NCBI GenBank assembly: GCA_047617985.1
Contig: JBLGBS010000012.1
Span: forward strand, 1 to 24,649
Length of the DNA stretch: 24,649 nt
DNA from: SW-4-43-9 sp047617985
GTDB taxonomy: Archaea > Nanohalarchaeota > Nanosalinia > Nanosalinales > Nanosalinaceae
Direction: 5' to 3'
This document shows, piece after piece, positions 1-7,908 of the stretch; the first letter of the stretch is position 1; each line of letters begins with the position of its first letter. The notes under the pieces were generated by a model, which was not told where the DNA came from, did not search any database, and saw only the letters and a program-made list of their open reading frames with translations. The position numbers and the translations under genes are program-made.

Positions 1-2
1 AT

Positions 3-1667
3 ATGCCAGGACTTGGAGGACAGCCTGTCTTCATAATGTCGGAAGACGCTGAACGAACAACAGGAGAAGACGCACAGGAAAACAATATTTCTGCATGTAA
101 ATCAGTATCAAAAGCCGTAAGAACCACTTTAGGGCCGAAAGGGATGGACAAGATGATGGTCGATTCCATAGGAGACCTAGTGGTTACAAACGACGGAGTT
201 ACAATACTAGAGGAAATGGATTTAGACCATCCAGCAGCAAAGATGATGGTCGAAGTCGCACAGACACAGGAAGAAGAAGTCGGCGACGGAACAACAACAG
301 CAGTAGTACTCGCAGGAGAACTACTCAAACAGAGCGAAGACCTGCTCGATCAGGAGATTCATCCAACTGTAATCACAAAAGGATACAGACTCGCAAGAGA
401 GAAATCTGTCCAAGTTCTGGATGACATAGCTGAAGAAGTCGATCTTTCCGACGACGATGTTCTTGAAAGAGTTGCAATGACTGCTATGACAGGGAAGTCA
501 GCTGAAACAGCTAGAGACTACCTTGCAACAATCGCTGTAGATGCAGTCGAAGGGGTAGCAGAAGAAACAGAGAACGGCTTTGTAATCGACCGGGATATGA
601 TCAAGGTCGAGAAAAACGAAGGGGGATCAATCGAAGACACAGAACTTGTCAAAGGAGTCATCCTGGACAAGGAGAAAGTCCATGGCGGAATGCCGGACAC
701 AGTTGAAGATGCAAACATCGCGCTTCTCGACTCCGCAATCGAAGTCAAGGAGACAGAGACTGACGCAGAAATCAGCATTTCCGATCCAAACCAAATGAAG
801 AACTTCGTCGAACAGGAAGAAGAACAGCTGAAGGAAATGGTTAACGCAATCGACGAAGCAGGCGCAAACGTCGTTCTATGCCAGAAAGGAATAGACGATA
901 TCGCACAGCACTACCTTGCGAAGAAAGGAATCTACGCAGTCAGAAGAGTATCCTCAAGCGATATGGACAAACTCGCAAAAGCAACAAATGCAAACATTGT
1001 GACCTCAATCACAGAGATCGAATCAAACGATCTCGGAGAAGCAGGAACGGTAGAACAGAGAAGAGTCGGAGGTTCTGCAATGACATTTGTACAGGACTGT
1101 CCTGAAGCCAAATCAGTCTCAATCCTGATCAGAGGAGGAACAGAACATGTAGTCGACGAAATCGAAAGAGCAATGGAAGACGCAATCGGCGGAGTCTCAA
1201 GTGCATTGAGAAACGGCCGGGTTGTCGGCGGAGGAGGAGCAACCGAAGTCGAACTCGCGCAGGAACTCCGAGACTACGCTGATTCAGTCGGCGGAAGAGA
1301 ACAGTTGGCGATCAACGCATTCGCAGACGCACTGGAAATCATTCCAAGAACACTCGCCGAAAACGCAGGATTCGATCCGATCGACACACTGGTCGACCTC
1401 AGAAACAAACATGACGAAGGCGAGGTCTGGGCAGGAATCGATGTAACATCAGGCGAATCACAGCTCCTGTTTGATGAGGGAGTTGTCGAGCCACAGCAGA
1501 CAAAGACACAGGCAGTCTCATCAGCATCCGAAGCAGCTGAGATGATTCTCAGAATCGACGATGTAATCTCCGCATCAGGCGGAGGAGACGAAGCCGGTGG
1601 ACCACCTGGCGGACCTGGAGGAGCTCCAGGAGGAATGCCGGGAGGCGGAATGGGAGGAATGATGTAG
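3..1667 (+). CDS. ths: Thermosome subunit (group II chaperonin)
   Basis: ATP-driven folding chamber subunit of the archaeal cytosol, related to eukaryotic CCT. The 554-residue length is normal for the family. Visible family motifs are TLGPKGMDKM (residues 42-51), NDGVTIL (63-69) and GDGTTT (94-99, nucleotide binding and hydrolysis), with a later GGGGATE motif near residue 408. The C-terminus is the flexible Gly/Met/Pro-rich tail ending GGMGGMM, typical of thermosomes. The ATG at 3 is preferred over the ATG at 36 because family members begin with a similar LGGQPV segment. The upstream region is outside the window, so the promoter cannot be judged. It looks monocistronic, since a hairpin overlapping the stop codon is followed by a T-rich tract. 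Only one subunit gene is visible here; a paralogue could lie elsewhere. Confidence 0.97.
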   Translation: MPGLGGQPVFIMSEDAERTTGEDAQENNISACKSVSKAVRTTLGPKGMDKMMVDSIGDLVVTNDGVTILEEMDLDHPAAKMMVEVAQTQEEEVGDGTTTAVVLAGELLKQSEDLLDQEIHPTVITKGYRLAREKSVQVLDDIAEEVDLSDDDVLERVAMTAMTGKSAETARDYLATIAVDAVEGVAEETENGFVIDRDMIKVEKNEGGSIEDTELVKGVILDKEKVHGGMPDTVEDANIALLDSAIEVKETETDAEISISDPNQMKNFVEQEEEQLKEMVNAIDEAGANVVLCQKGIDDIAQHYLAKKGIYAVRRVSSSDMDKLAKATNANIVTSITEIESNDLGEAGTVEQRRVGGSAMTFVQDCPEAKSVSILIRGGTEHVVDEIERAMEDAIGGVSSALRNGRVVGGGGATEVELAQELRDYADSVGGREQLAINAFADALEIIPRTLAENAGFDPIDTLVDLRNKHDEGEVWAGIDVTSGESQLLFDEGVVEPQQTKTQAVSSASEAAEMILRIDDVISASGGGDEAGGPPGGPGGAPGGMPGGGMGGMM

Positions 1668-1700
1668 TTTAAGCTACATCTTCCAACCCACTATCCTTTT
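1661..1700 (+). terminator. Hairpin and pyrimidine-rich terminator after the thermosome gene
   Basis: GATGTAG (1661-1667) and CTACATC (1674-1680) form a perfect 7-bp stem around a 6-base loop. The left arm contains the thermosome stop codon. A C/T-rich tract with TTTTT near 1697-1701 follows. This is consistent with transcription termination before the promoter of the next gene; termination is inferred. Confidence 0.55.
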
Positions 1701-1735
1701 TCTAATATCTTCTCTCTTCTATTCTCTCCGGAAAT

Positions 1736-1746
1736 AAATTAAATAA
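1736..1746 (+). promoter_or_regulatory. TATA box for the LamG cassette
   Basis: AAATTAAATAA lies 24-34 bases before the ATG at 1770, the spacing expected for an archaeal TATA box of a leaderless transcript starting at or next to the start codon. There is no Shine-Dalgarno sequence before 1770, which agrees with leaderless initiation. Confidence 0.5.
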
Positions 1747-1769
1747 GCTCTAACAAGTTGTATCCAGAG

Positions 1770-2294
1770 ATGGATGAAAACCTTTTGGAGCGGAAAATCG
1801 AAGACTTAATCGAAGAGAAAGCCGAGAAAATAGAACAAGGCGAACAAACCAACAGCAAACTCGGCAAACTAATAGAAAACAAAATAGAACAAAAAATAGA
1901 CGAAGAAAAAGAAACAAAAACACTACCACAGAAAACAACACGAAGAAACTTCATCAAAATACTCGGACTAGGAGCAGGAGGACTAGCGCTTTCATCCGCA
2001 GCATCCGCCAACTTCTTCTCAGTAAACAAAAATGTCGGTTCAAGCGAAGACACTATCTCCAATGTACTATCCAACGGAAACGATGCATCCGGAAACTCGA
2101 TAACAAACCTTGGAAGTCTAAGCGTCAACAATGACATAAGTGCGAACTCAGCAAATATCACAAACCAGGTTTCAGCAGGAAGTGTGAGTACAACCGGTAC
2201 AATTACAGCCGGAAGTGAGATAGTTCTACCTGATTTAAGCTCCGACCCCAGCGCTTCAACCGGAGCAATGTGGTACAGAAGCGATCTTGAATAA
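1770..2294 (+). CDS. Protein with internal Tat-type motif and fibre-like C-terminus
   Basis: 174 residues in three parts. Residues 1-53 are a charged, probably coiled-coil segment rich in Glu, Lys and Gln. Residues 57-80 carry a twin-arginine-like motif TRRNFIK, followed by a Gly/Ala/Leu-rich hydrophobic stretch and an ASA site that could be cleaved. Residues 85-174 are Asn/Ser/Thr-rich with short repeating hydrophobic steps, as in trimeric beta-fibre stalks, and end in ASTGAMWYRSDLE, which resembles a motif I associate with tail-fibre-like proteins of archaeal viruses (recall, not verified). A TTG start at 1758 is possible, but the ATG at 1770 fits the TATA spacing better. A Tat signal after about 55 residues is atypical. 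It heads the LamG cassette, 14 bases before the next gene. Export and assembly roles are inferred. Confidence 0.7.
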   Translation: MDENLLERKIEDLIEEKAEKIEQGEQTNSKLGKLIENKIEQKIDEEKETKTLPQKTTRRNFIKILGLGAGGLALSSAASANFFSVNKNVGSSEDTISNVLSNGNDASGNSITNLGSLSVNNDISANSANITNQVSAGSVSTTGTITAGSEIVLPDLSSDPSASTGAMWYRSDLE

Positions 2295-2308
2295 AAGGTG
2301 TATAATGA

Positions 2309-2767
2309 ATGGTTCAGATAGGGACGATAAAACTCCAGACAACCACCGGATCAATCGAAGTACCGGTCTTTGAGATAGCGGATGTACAGAACGAATCACT
2401 GAGAGTGCAGACAGAAAACAGCGGAGTAGGCGCCTTAAACCTGGTTGATCCCTCAAATGCTGAACTGAACCAGGTAAGAGTTCAAACACAGAGCAACGGA
2501 GTACTAGCTGTCAGCACCACAATAGGCACAGTACTCGAAACAGATACAGTGCTAAACGGCGGGAACATCAAATTGAGGATACATGAAGACACAGACGGCG
2601 ACGGCCAACCAGAAAACACGGAAACAGTCAGTTTAAACGATGGAATCACCAGTCAAAGCCTTTCACAGATAAAAGCAGATCCTGAAAACGAGATCTGGTT
2701 CGAGGTCGAAAAAGAAACCAGTTCAGTTGACACAACACCAGAACTACAGAGAGTGAGGATAGCTTAA
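2309..2767 (+). CDS. Small beta-rich protein of the LamG cassette, possibly tail or fibre-like
   Basis: 152 residues with no signal peptide or membrane segment. The N-terminal half has alternating hydrophobic and polar residues (IGTIKLQTTTGSIEVPVFEI, residues 4-23), and two related phrases occur further on (LRVQT and VRVQT). Together these suggest a repeated beta-sandwich or fibre-adaptor fold. Near residues 93-98 is DTDGDG, an acidic loop like those that bind Ca2+. The ATG at 2309 is preceded by AAAGGTG (2293-2299), a usable Shine-Dalgarno sequence. It lies between the Tat-motif protein and the first LamG gene, and its stop codon abuts the next ATG, so the three genes are probably translated from one message. 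I do not recognise a named family with certainty; similarity to structural proteins of haloarchaeal viruses is an impression to test. Confidence 0.65.
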   Translation: MVQIGTIKLQTTTGSIEVPVFEIADVQNESLRVQTENSGVGALNLVDPSNAELNQVRVQTQSNGVLAVSTTIGTVLETDTVLNGGNIKLRIHEDTDGDGQPENTETVSLNDGITSQSLSQIKADPENEIWFEVEKETSSVDTTPELQRVRIA

Positions 2768-4150
2768 ATGGCAATAGAATGGACAAACAAAGAAGACTGG
2801 GATCAAGAACAGGACAACACAGGTGTCATACACGACGAAACACTGCAGCAAGGATACAAATCAGGAAGCCTGAAGGAGGGCCTGGTCGCATACTATCCTA
2901 TGGAAAACTCGGGTAGCGAAATTCTTAGAGATGGCGCAAGAAAAAATACCGGTCAAATCAATGGAGCAACCTGGAACGGAAGCGGAAAGGTTGGCAATGA
3001 TTCACTGAGTTTTGATGGAAGCAACTCCGAAACTGTCGACGCAAGCGCATTTGGTGTAATATCTATATCCAAGGAATTTTCTGTGAGTTTATTCGTAAAC
3101 TGTCCTTCCGGAAACGATGGAGATCTAATTACCAACATACATTCAGCCTCCGATAGGCTTGCGCTGGAAATTTCGTCGAGCGAGGTGCGTGTAGGAGTTT
3201 ACAATGGCTCAAATTACACGGGTGAATCTTCTGGTTCAATCCAGAAAGATCAATGGGTTCACATACATTACAACCACTACAGCGATAACTCCGGCCAACT
3301 GTTTATTGACGGCGTCGAACAAACAGGAACAAACACGCCAACAACAGGCGCCACACAGGGATTTCGACTTGGGGCCAGAACTGACGATCAAGATTTCTAC
3401 ACGGGGGAAATGGATGATGTAAGAGTCTACGACAGAACACTCTCTTACCAGGAAATACAGGCTTTATCAAATCTTACTTTCTCGAATGGTAAGGAAATAA
3501 CTGAAGACCAAGTTCCAAATCAAAATAATGGCGGAATCTCCCGATACAAATTCAACGGAGATGTCACAGATTCCTGGGGTTCAAACAATGGAACTGATAA
3601 TACAAGTGCAGGTTACGTAAACGGAGTTTACGGACAGGCAAAAGATTTTGATGGAAGTGATGATCATATTAGTTTATCTCCAAAAGACTTCAGCTCAACC
3701 TACACTTTTTCAGCATGGATCAATCTCAATGGCACGAGCGGAAACGTCTTTCTACACGCCTTAGACTCAGACAATACTACTTCAAATCCACTTATACAGT
3801 ATGATGGAGTTGATCTTCAACTCTACGACGAGAGAAACGGTTATGATGCTCAATATACATATACCCCTTCAACAGGTGTTTGGTATCACTTGGTCGCCGT
3901 CGGGACAGGAAGTGAAGGCAGAATCTACCTCAACGGCGAATTGAAATCTACAGGTACGATGACCTCTAACAGCTTTAACGGGAATGATGTAATGGAGGTA
4001 GGGGTCACAGCTTATGTTGACAAAACAGATTACCTTAACGGGCAGATAGACGACGTGAGACTATATGACAGGGCACTTTCTCCTGTAGAAATAGAAAAAC
4101 TTTTCCATCTCGGAGCTAGAAGAATCAACAGGAAGGAGGTGCTACACTAA
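2768..4150 (+). CDS. Double LamG (concanavalin A-like) domain protein
   Basis: 460 residues with two LamG/laminin-G-like jelly-roll domains at about 38-238 and 255-448. Each begins with a 'Y-P/K-M/F-(D/E)(N/G)' strand and contains SFDGS or DFDGSDD, 'WVHIHYN' or 'WYHLVAVG', 'LFIDGV' or 'IYLNGEL', and ends with the hallmark DDVRVYDR/DDVRLYDR plus 'EI..L'. Such domains usually bind glycans or other surface ligands, often with Ca2+. There is no N-terminal signal peptide and no transmembrane segment, so secretion must use another route or the protein assembles on a particle. The ATG directly follows the previous stop, and an upstream GTGAGG can serve the ribosome. The second domain shares a 13-residue block with the third domain of the next gene. 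Confidence 0.85.
   Translation: MAIEWTNKEDWDQEQDNTGVIHDETLQQGYKSGSLKEGLVAYYPMENSGSEILRDGARKNTGQINGATWNGSGKVGNDSLSFDGSNSETVDASAFGVISISKEFSVSLFVNCPSGNDGDLITNIHSASDRLALEISSSEVRVGVYNGSNYTGESSGSIQKDQWVHIHYNHYSDNSGQLFIDGVEQTGTNTPTTGATQGFRLGARTDDQDFYTGEMDDVRVYDRTLSYQEIQALSNLTFSNGKEITEDQVPNQNNGGISRYKFNGDVTDSWGSNNGTDNTSAGYVNGVYGQAKDFDGSDDHISLSPKDFSSTYTFSAWINLNGTSGNVFLHALDSDNTTSNPLIQYDGVDLQLYDERNGYDAQYTYTPSTGVWYHLVAVGTGSEGRIYLNGELKSTGTMTSNSFNGNDVMEVGVTAYVDKTDYLNGQIDDVRLYDRALSPVEIEKLFHLGARRINRKEVLH
3569..3607 (+). repeat. Copy 1 of a duplicated LamG strand block
   Basis: This segment encodes the 13 residues DSWGSNNGTDNTS, identical to the product of 5424-5462 in the next LamG gene. The DNA of the two copies differs at 8 third-codon positions plus a Ser codon swap (AGT/TCT), so the protein block is conserved while synonymous sites have diverged. 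A looser third version (DSWHSNDGAV) is encoded near 4810. Confidence 0.8.
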
Positions 4151-4423
4151 ATGGGATTAATAGGTTGGTGGCCTTTACACGAAAACTCAGGAAGGGCAAA
4201 TGATTTGAGCGGAAATGGGAATCATGGCAGCCTAAATGGAAGCTTAACTCAAGGATCAGCAGGCAAAGGAGGGCTTGTAGCTTACAAATTTGATGGTTCT
4301 GATGATTACGTTAGTATATCCCCTACTCTAAAAGATCCTGAGTTTTCAGTATCGCTGTGGGTTTACATCGGAAGTGAATCTTCAAGGAATATCTGCTTCT
4401 CACAGGGGGGGGACATACATTGA
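4151..4423 (+). pseudogene. LamG protein, N-terminal fragment before a poly-G frameshift
   Basis: This 90-residue fragment starts MGLIGWWPL, as in the downstream LamG gene, and carries the first strands of a LamG domain (YKFDGSDDYVSI, then FSVSLWV). A strong Shine-Dalgarno sequence (AGGAGGTG, about 10 bases upstream) supports the ATG. Within the domain the frame runs into eight G (4405-4412) and stops at 4421-4423. Removing one G continues the frame directly into the following open frame and restores a domain that reads on as GGTYIDVDTSNP. The intact gene would be 4151-6047, about 631 residues with three LamG domains. It may be a genuine off state of a phase-variable gene, a recent mutation, or a sequencing/assembly error; the sequence alone cannot decide. 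Confidence 0.75.
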
Positions 4424-6047
4424 TGTAGACACATCTAACCCTGTACTTAGATGGTATGTTGCCTGTTCTTCAAACAGCCCATCTTGTAATTTAAATATTG
4501 CGGAAACAGGCGAATGGTATCATATAGTAGGCACCTATAGAAAAAATGAATTGACAGAACTGTATGTTAATGGAGAAAAAGCGGACTCTGATACTCCTTC
4601 TGGAGACTTCACAAATGGTTCTAATCAGCTAAGCATTGGTAGATACCAAGGAAGCACTCAGTATTATACTAATGGCAGTGTTTCAGATGTAAGGGTATAT
4701 GACCATGCACTAACACCTTCCGAAATAAGAGAACTCTACGAACTTGGGGGTAAAGCATCCAGCCCCGAGGATGGTGCTTCGAAGTATGAACTGGATGGAG
4801 ACGCAACTGATTCCTGGCACTCAAATGATGGAGCTGTCAGTGGAGTTGAATTTGTTGACGGGAAATTTGGGCGGGCAGCAAGTTTTAACGGCTCAAGCGA
4901 TTATATAGAGTTCTCATCATTCTCCGGCCTATCAACAGCACCTTACACACTTTCAGCGTGGATAGAAATGCCTGCAGACGGAACAGTTATTGAAACAAAC
5001 ACAGGTACAGGAGGTCAGTTGGCAGCTCTAGGAGCTACTGGTGATACTATAACTTTCGATCACTGGAACGGTTCAGGTCGCAACACTGCTTCAGCAAAGG
5101 TTGGATCAGGCTGGCACCATATCCTAGGAATGTGGACCGGATCCCAAAACCTGATCTATGTGGATGGTAAACTAGAGGATATTATCACAGAGACAAGCGG
5201 GCCTAGCGGGTCTCAAGACTATGTTACACTTGGAGTCGCCGATCTACCGGACGGAGGAAGTAATTACTTCAATTCGAAAATGGACAGAGTGAGAATCTAC
5301 AACCGCCCTCTGAAAGACTGGGAAGTTAAGGCAATCTACCAAGGATACAGTGATATTGCAACTCCTCCGGGAAAGAAAGATCCTGACGCGGTTTCTAGAT
5401 GGAAACTAGATGGTTCAGTAGGAGACTCATGGGGCTCCAATAATGGAACAGATAACACGTCTACGGATTACTCAAACGGCGTCAGAGGTAAAGCGAAATT
5501 ATTTGACGGAAGCGACGACCGAGTAGATATACCTGAGGATACTTCGATTACCGGAGTAAATGAATTTACAGTCTCAGCATGGATAAAATTGAATGTGCTC
5601 CCTACAAATAGCTCAAACACTTCAAACTCGCTTATTTATCTAATGGGGACAGGATATGATAACTATACAGGTCTACGCATTCAACAGGATAGCAACGAGT
5701 TTAGATTCGCTAGCGACCACGATGGAACCGGGACTGAGACCATAAGTGAGACAACCGCGGAAATAAACACCTGGTATCACGTTGTAGCAACATTTAGCAA
5801 CGGTACAACTTCACTATACGTAAACGGGGAGAAAGAGCAAACAGACACAAACTCTTCCAACCAAACTGCAGACGGCCCTCAATACATCGGCGACGTCCCG
5901 GATTCCTTCGGCGAAGAACCGATGGACGGCTTAATAGACGACGTTAGGGTGTACAAACGAGAACTAAATCAAAGAGAAGTTCAGCAGCTCTACCAATGGG
6001 GAACCCGAGGAAGAGACATGCGGAAACTAACGGTGAACAAGAAATGA
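4374..6047 (+). CDS. LamG protein, C-terminal part after the poly-G frameshift (2.6 LamG domains)
   Basis: The coding sequence continues in the +1 frame from the G run at 4405-4412. The ATG at 4374 lies out of frame inside the upstream fragment, has no convincing ribosome site, and is unlikely to be the natural start. In the repaired 631-residue protein, LamG domains lie at about 1-197, 207-401 and 414-618. Hallmarks are SDVRVYDH, DRVRIYNR and DDVRVYKR near the domain ends, and 'EWYHIVG', 'GWHHILG' and 'TWYHVVA' in mid-domain. No signal peptide or membrane anchor is visible. The last codons overlap the next gene (ATGA at 6044-6047), so translation is coupled. It probably acts in ligand or glycan binding together with the flanking LamG proteins. 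Confidence 0.8.
   Translation: MNLQGISASHRGGTYIDVDTSNPVLRWYVACSSNSPSCNLNIAETGEWYHIVGTYRKNELTELYVNGEKADSDTPSGDFTNGSNQLSIGRYQGSTQYYTNGSVSDVRVYDHALTPSEIRELYELGGKASSPEDGASKYELDGDATDSWHSNDGAVSGVEFVDGKFGRAASFNGSSDYIEFSSFSGLSTAPYTLSAWIEMPADGTVIETNTGTGGQLAALGATGDTITFDHWNGSGRNTASAKVGSGWHHILGMWTGSQNLIYVDGKLEDIITETSGPSGSQDYVTLGVADLPDGGSNYFNSKMDRVRIYNRPLKDWEVKAIYQGYSDIATPPGKKDPDAVSRWKLDGSVGDSWGSNNGTDNTSTDYSNGVRGKAKLFDGSDDRVDIPEDTSITGVNEFTVSAWIKLNVLPTNSSNTSNSLIYLMGTGYDNYTGLRIQQDSNEFRFASDHDGTGTETISETTAEINTWYHVVATFSNGTTSLYVNGEKEQTDTNSSNQTADGPQYIGDVPDSFGEEPMDGLIDDVRVYKRELNQREVQQLYQWGTRGRDMRKLTVNKK
4405..4412 (+). repeat. Homopolymeric G8 tract inside a LamG gene
   Basis: Eight consecutive G occur at the exact point where the LamG reading frame switches. 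With seven G the frame is open through to 6047. Runs of G in coding sequence are classic slippage sites, so this is a candidate on/off switch as well as a classic sequencing-error site. Confidence 0.9.
5424..5462 (+). repeat. Copy 2 of a duplicated LamG strand block
   Basis: This is the partner of 3569-3607. The encoded 13 residues are identical, and nearly all base changes are synonymous. It points to an older domain duplication within the cassette rather than a recent gene-conversion tract. Confidence 0.8.
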
Positions 6048-7843
6048 CACTAATAGGATACTGGCCGTTAAACGAGGATTCAGGGAACACTGCTTACGAC
6101 GCTTCAGGAAATGATAACAACGGGACAATAAATGGAGATGTAAATCAAGCCACTTCTAGTCTCCTAGGACAGAAATCCTACTTCTTTGGAGGTACAGACA
6201 GCTATATTGATATTGGTAACTTTGGATACACTATTAACAGCAGCGGAACCCCCTACTCTGTTTCTGCATGGTTCAAAATACCTGACTCTCCGAGTAGTCA
6301 AAACGTTATATTCTCCCTTGACGACTCTGGGGGAGGTCAAATGATAAGAGCTTATGTGACCTCATCAAATAACCTCACAATTATTCAATGGGATGGCTCT
6401 AACACGAATCCTGTAACTTATTCTGGAATAAATACTGGTCAATGGTACTTCGTCACAGGAGTCTGGGACGATACAAACCTAACCCTTTATGTAAACGGGG
6501 AAAAAATAGGAACTTCCTCTCCTTCGGGCGTAGGAACATCTACAGAGTACATGTTGATAGGTGCCAACGATCCCGGTAGTATAGGCGGTTATTTCAACGG
6601 AAGTATCTCAGAGGTAAGACTCTACAACCGGGCTTTAACATCTTCAGAAATCCAGTACCTGTACGAAGTATCGCAGAGAGGTAGATATGTCTCAAGTAAA
6701 AAGAAAATACAGAATATTATTGACTTAGCGGTTAATTCACCGGTTTCAGGGCAAGTGGTTTCAGGAACCACAAGCATTGATATCGAAGCTTCCAGCTCCG
6801 CCGGATCGATAAGCTCAATTGAAGCCGAAGCCAATTCAAACACGATAGGCACAGGTTCTTCGAGCCCGATCTCATTCAACTGGGATACAACAACCGCAAC
6901 AGGTGGAAGTAATGTTGTAGAGGTTATAGCTTCCGATGACAGCAACAACTCCAGAACCGAGGACATCTCAGTAATAGTTGATAACTCTCCGCCCTCTGTT
7001 TCATTTGATAACTTAAGCGATGGAGAAGTAGTCTCAAATAACCTAAAAATTGAAGGTAGCGCTTCAGATACAGAATCTTCCGTTAAAAATATGGCTTTAG
7101 AGCTGAATGGAAATACACTAGAAACTTCTAACAAATCGAACCTATCTTATAGATTAGAAACAAGAGATTACTCAAATGGAAGCTACACTTTAGAATTAAC
7201 AGCAGAGGACGGAGCAAATAATACAAAGAAAAGTAGTATAAATATTACAATAGATAATAGCGAAACCTCATCAATGGTTTTAGATGACTTTGAAGACGGA
7301 TCTGTCAGCGATTGGGATGTAACTGACGTAGATAACATAGGTACTTGGAGCGCAGTACAGGATAACTCTATGCAAGGAAGCTATTTAGGTCGCTCAAGCG
7401 CTAATGGGAGCCAAAATGATACTAATCTTCAAGCAGAAAAGACTATCAGCGATACTTCCAATTACAGACAAAACATTGAATTCACTTGTAAAGTTTCAAA
7501 TGACACAATGGATGATGGTATCGATAAAGCCAGAGTGGAAATTATAGAACCAGGAGGTGGAGCTTGGGGATTTATCAGATGGATACAGAACAATGGCAGC
7601 CTTAAAGCATGGGCAGGTGATTCCCACAATTTACTAGATAGCTGGAGCGAAGGAACATCTTACCATATAGAAATACTTTATAACGGAGATGGAACCTGGG
7701 ATATATATGTTGACGGTACTTATCAGGGTACAGCTACGGGTATTTCCGGCGATGGTTTCATTGGAGTCATGGTAGAAAACGGAATATATAGCAGCGGAGG
7801 ATCCAGAACTATGGAAATTGATTATATCAGGATGTGGGATTAA
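6044..7843 (+). CDS. LamG + two Ig-like + C-terminal jelly-roll surface protein
   Basis: 599 residues from the ATG at 6044, which overlaps the previous stop (ATGA) and has GGTGA at 6032-6036 as ribosome site. Its N-terminus, MTLIGYWPLNEDSG, matches the start of the 4151 gene. Domains: LamG at about 1-208 (ends SEVRLYNR); two Ig-like modules at about 226-311 and 312-405 (the second opens SPPSVSFDN, and each ends with a 'VEVIASDDSNN' or 'LELTAEDGANN' strand as in bacterial Ig-like domains); and a C-terminal beta-sandwich at about 410-599 (starts VLDDFEDGS, ends MEIDYIRMWD) resembling DUF1080/LamG-like folds. There is no signal peptide or anchor. DNA around 7100-7270 is clearly A/T-richer than the neighbouring core genes. 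An extended adhesin is likely; its ligand is unknown. Confidence 0.82.
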   Translation: MTLIGYWPLNEDSGNTAYDASGNDNNGTINGDVNQATSSLLGQKSYFFGGTDSYIDIGNFGYTINSSGTPYSVSAWFKIPDSPSSQNVIFSLDDSGGGQMIRAYVTSSNNLTIIQWDGSNTNPVTYSGINTGQWYFVTGVWDDTNLTLYVNGEKIGTSSPSGVGTSTEYMLIGANDPGSIGGYFNGSISEVRLYNRALTSSEIQYLYEVSQRGRYVSSKKKIQNIIDLAVNSPVSGQVVSGTTSIDIEASSSAGSISSIEAEANSNTIGTGSSSPISFNWDTTTATGGSNVVEVIASDDSNNSRTEDISVIVDNSPPSVSFDNLSDGEVVSNNLKIEGSASDTESSVKNMALELNGNTLETSNKSNLSYRLETRDYSNGSYTLELTAEDGANNTKKSSINITIDNSETSSMVLDDFEDGSVSDWDVTDVDNIGTWSAVQDNSMQGSYLGRSSANGSQNDTNLQAEKTISDTSNYRQNIEFTCKVSNDTMDDGIDKARVEIIEPGGGAWGFIRWIQNNGSLKAWAGDSHNLLDSWSEGTSYHIEILYNGDGTWDIYVDGTYQGTATGISGDGFIGVMVENGIYSSGGSRTMEIDYIRMWD

Positions 7844-7866
7844 TGAAATTCTAGCCCGTGAATTAC

Positions 7867-7877
7867 CTTTATAATCC
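7867..7877 (+). promoter_or_regulatory. TATA box for the pilus locus
   Basis: CTTTATAATCC is centred about 38 bases before the ATG at 7909, predicting transcription from about 7897 and a 12-base leader. It is the first promoter-like element after the LamG cassette and marks the boundary between the two clusters. Confidence 0.5.
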
Positions 7878-7908
7878 GTCCAGTACAACTGTTGTGTAGG
7901 GTACTAAT

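Noticed and set aside
1739..2161. Minus-strand open frame of 140 codons opposite the Tat-motif protein
   Set aside because: Its Phe/Ser/Leu-rich content is the reverse complement of a Lys/Glu-rich coding region; there is no promoter or ribosome site.
4374..4404. ATG at 4374 as an independent start of a separate LamG gene
   Set aside because: The residues before the G run in that frame do not resemble LamG, whereas the upstream frame does. A frameshift in one gene explains both pieces better.
6622..7134. Minus-strand open frame of 170 codons inside the last LamG gene
   Set aside because: It lies opposite a well-supported LamG/Ig-like coding region, has low-complexity Ser/Leu/Glu content, no ribosome site or promoter, and reads as a shadow frame.
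1770..7843. Complete prophage or provirus
   Set aside because: No terminase, portal, capsid, integrase or attachment-site repeats are seen. Only fibre-like and LamG proteins are present, so a tail-like origin remains a hypothesis.
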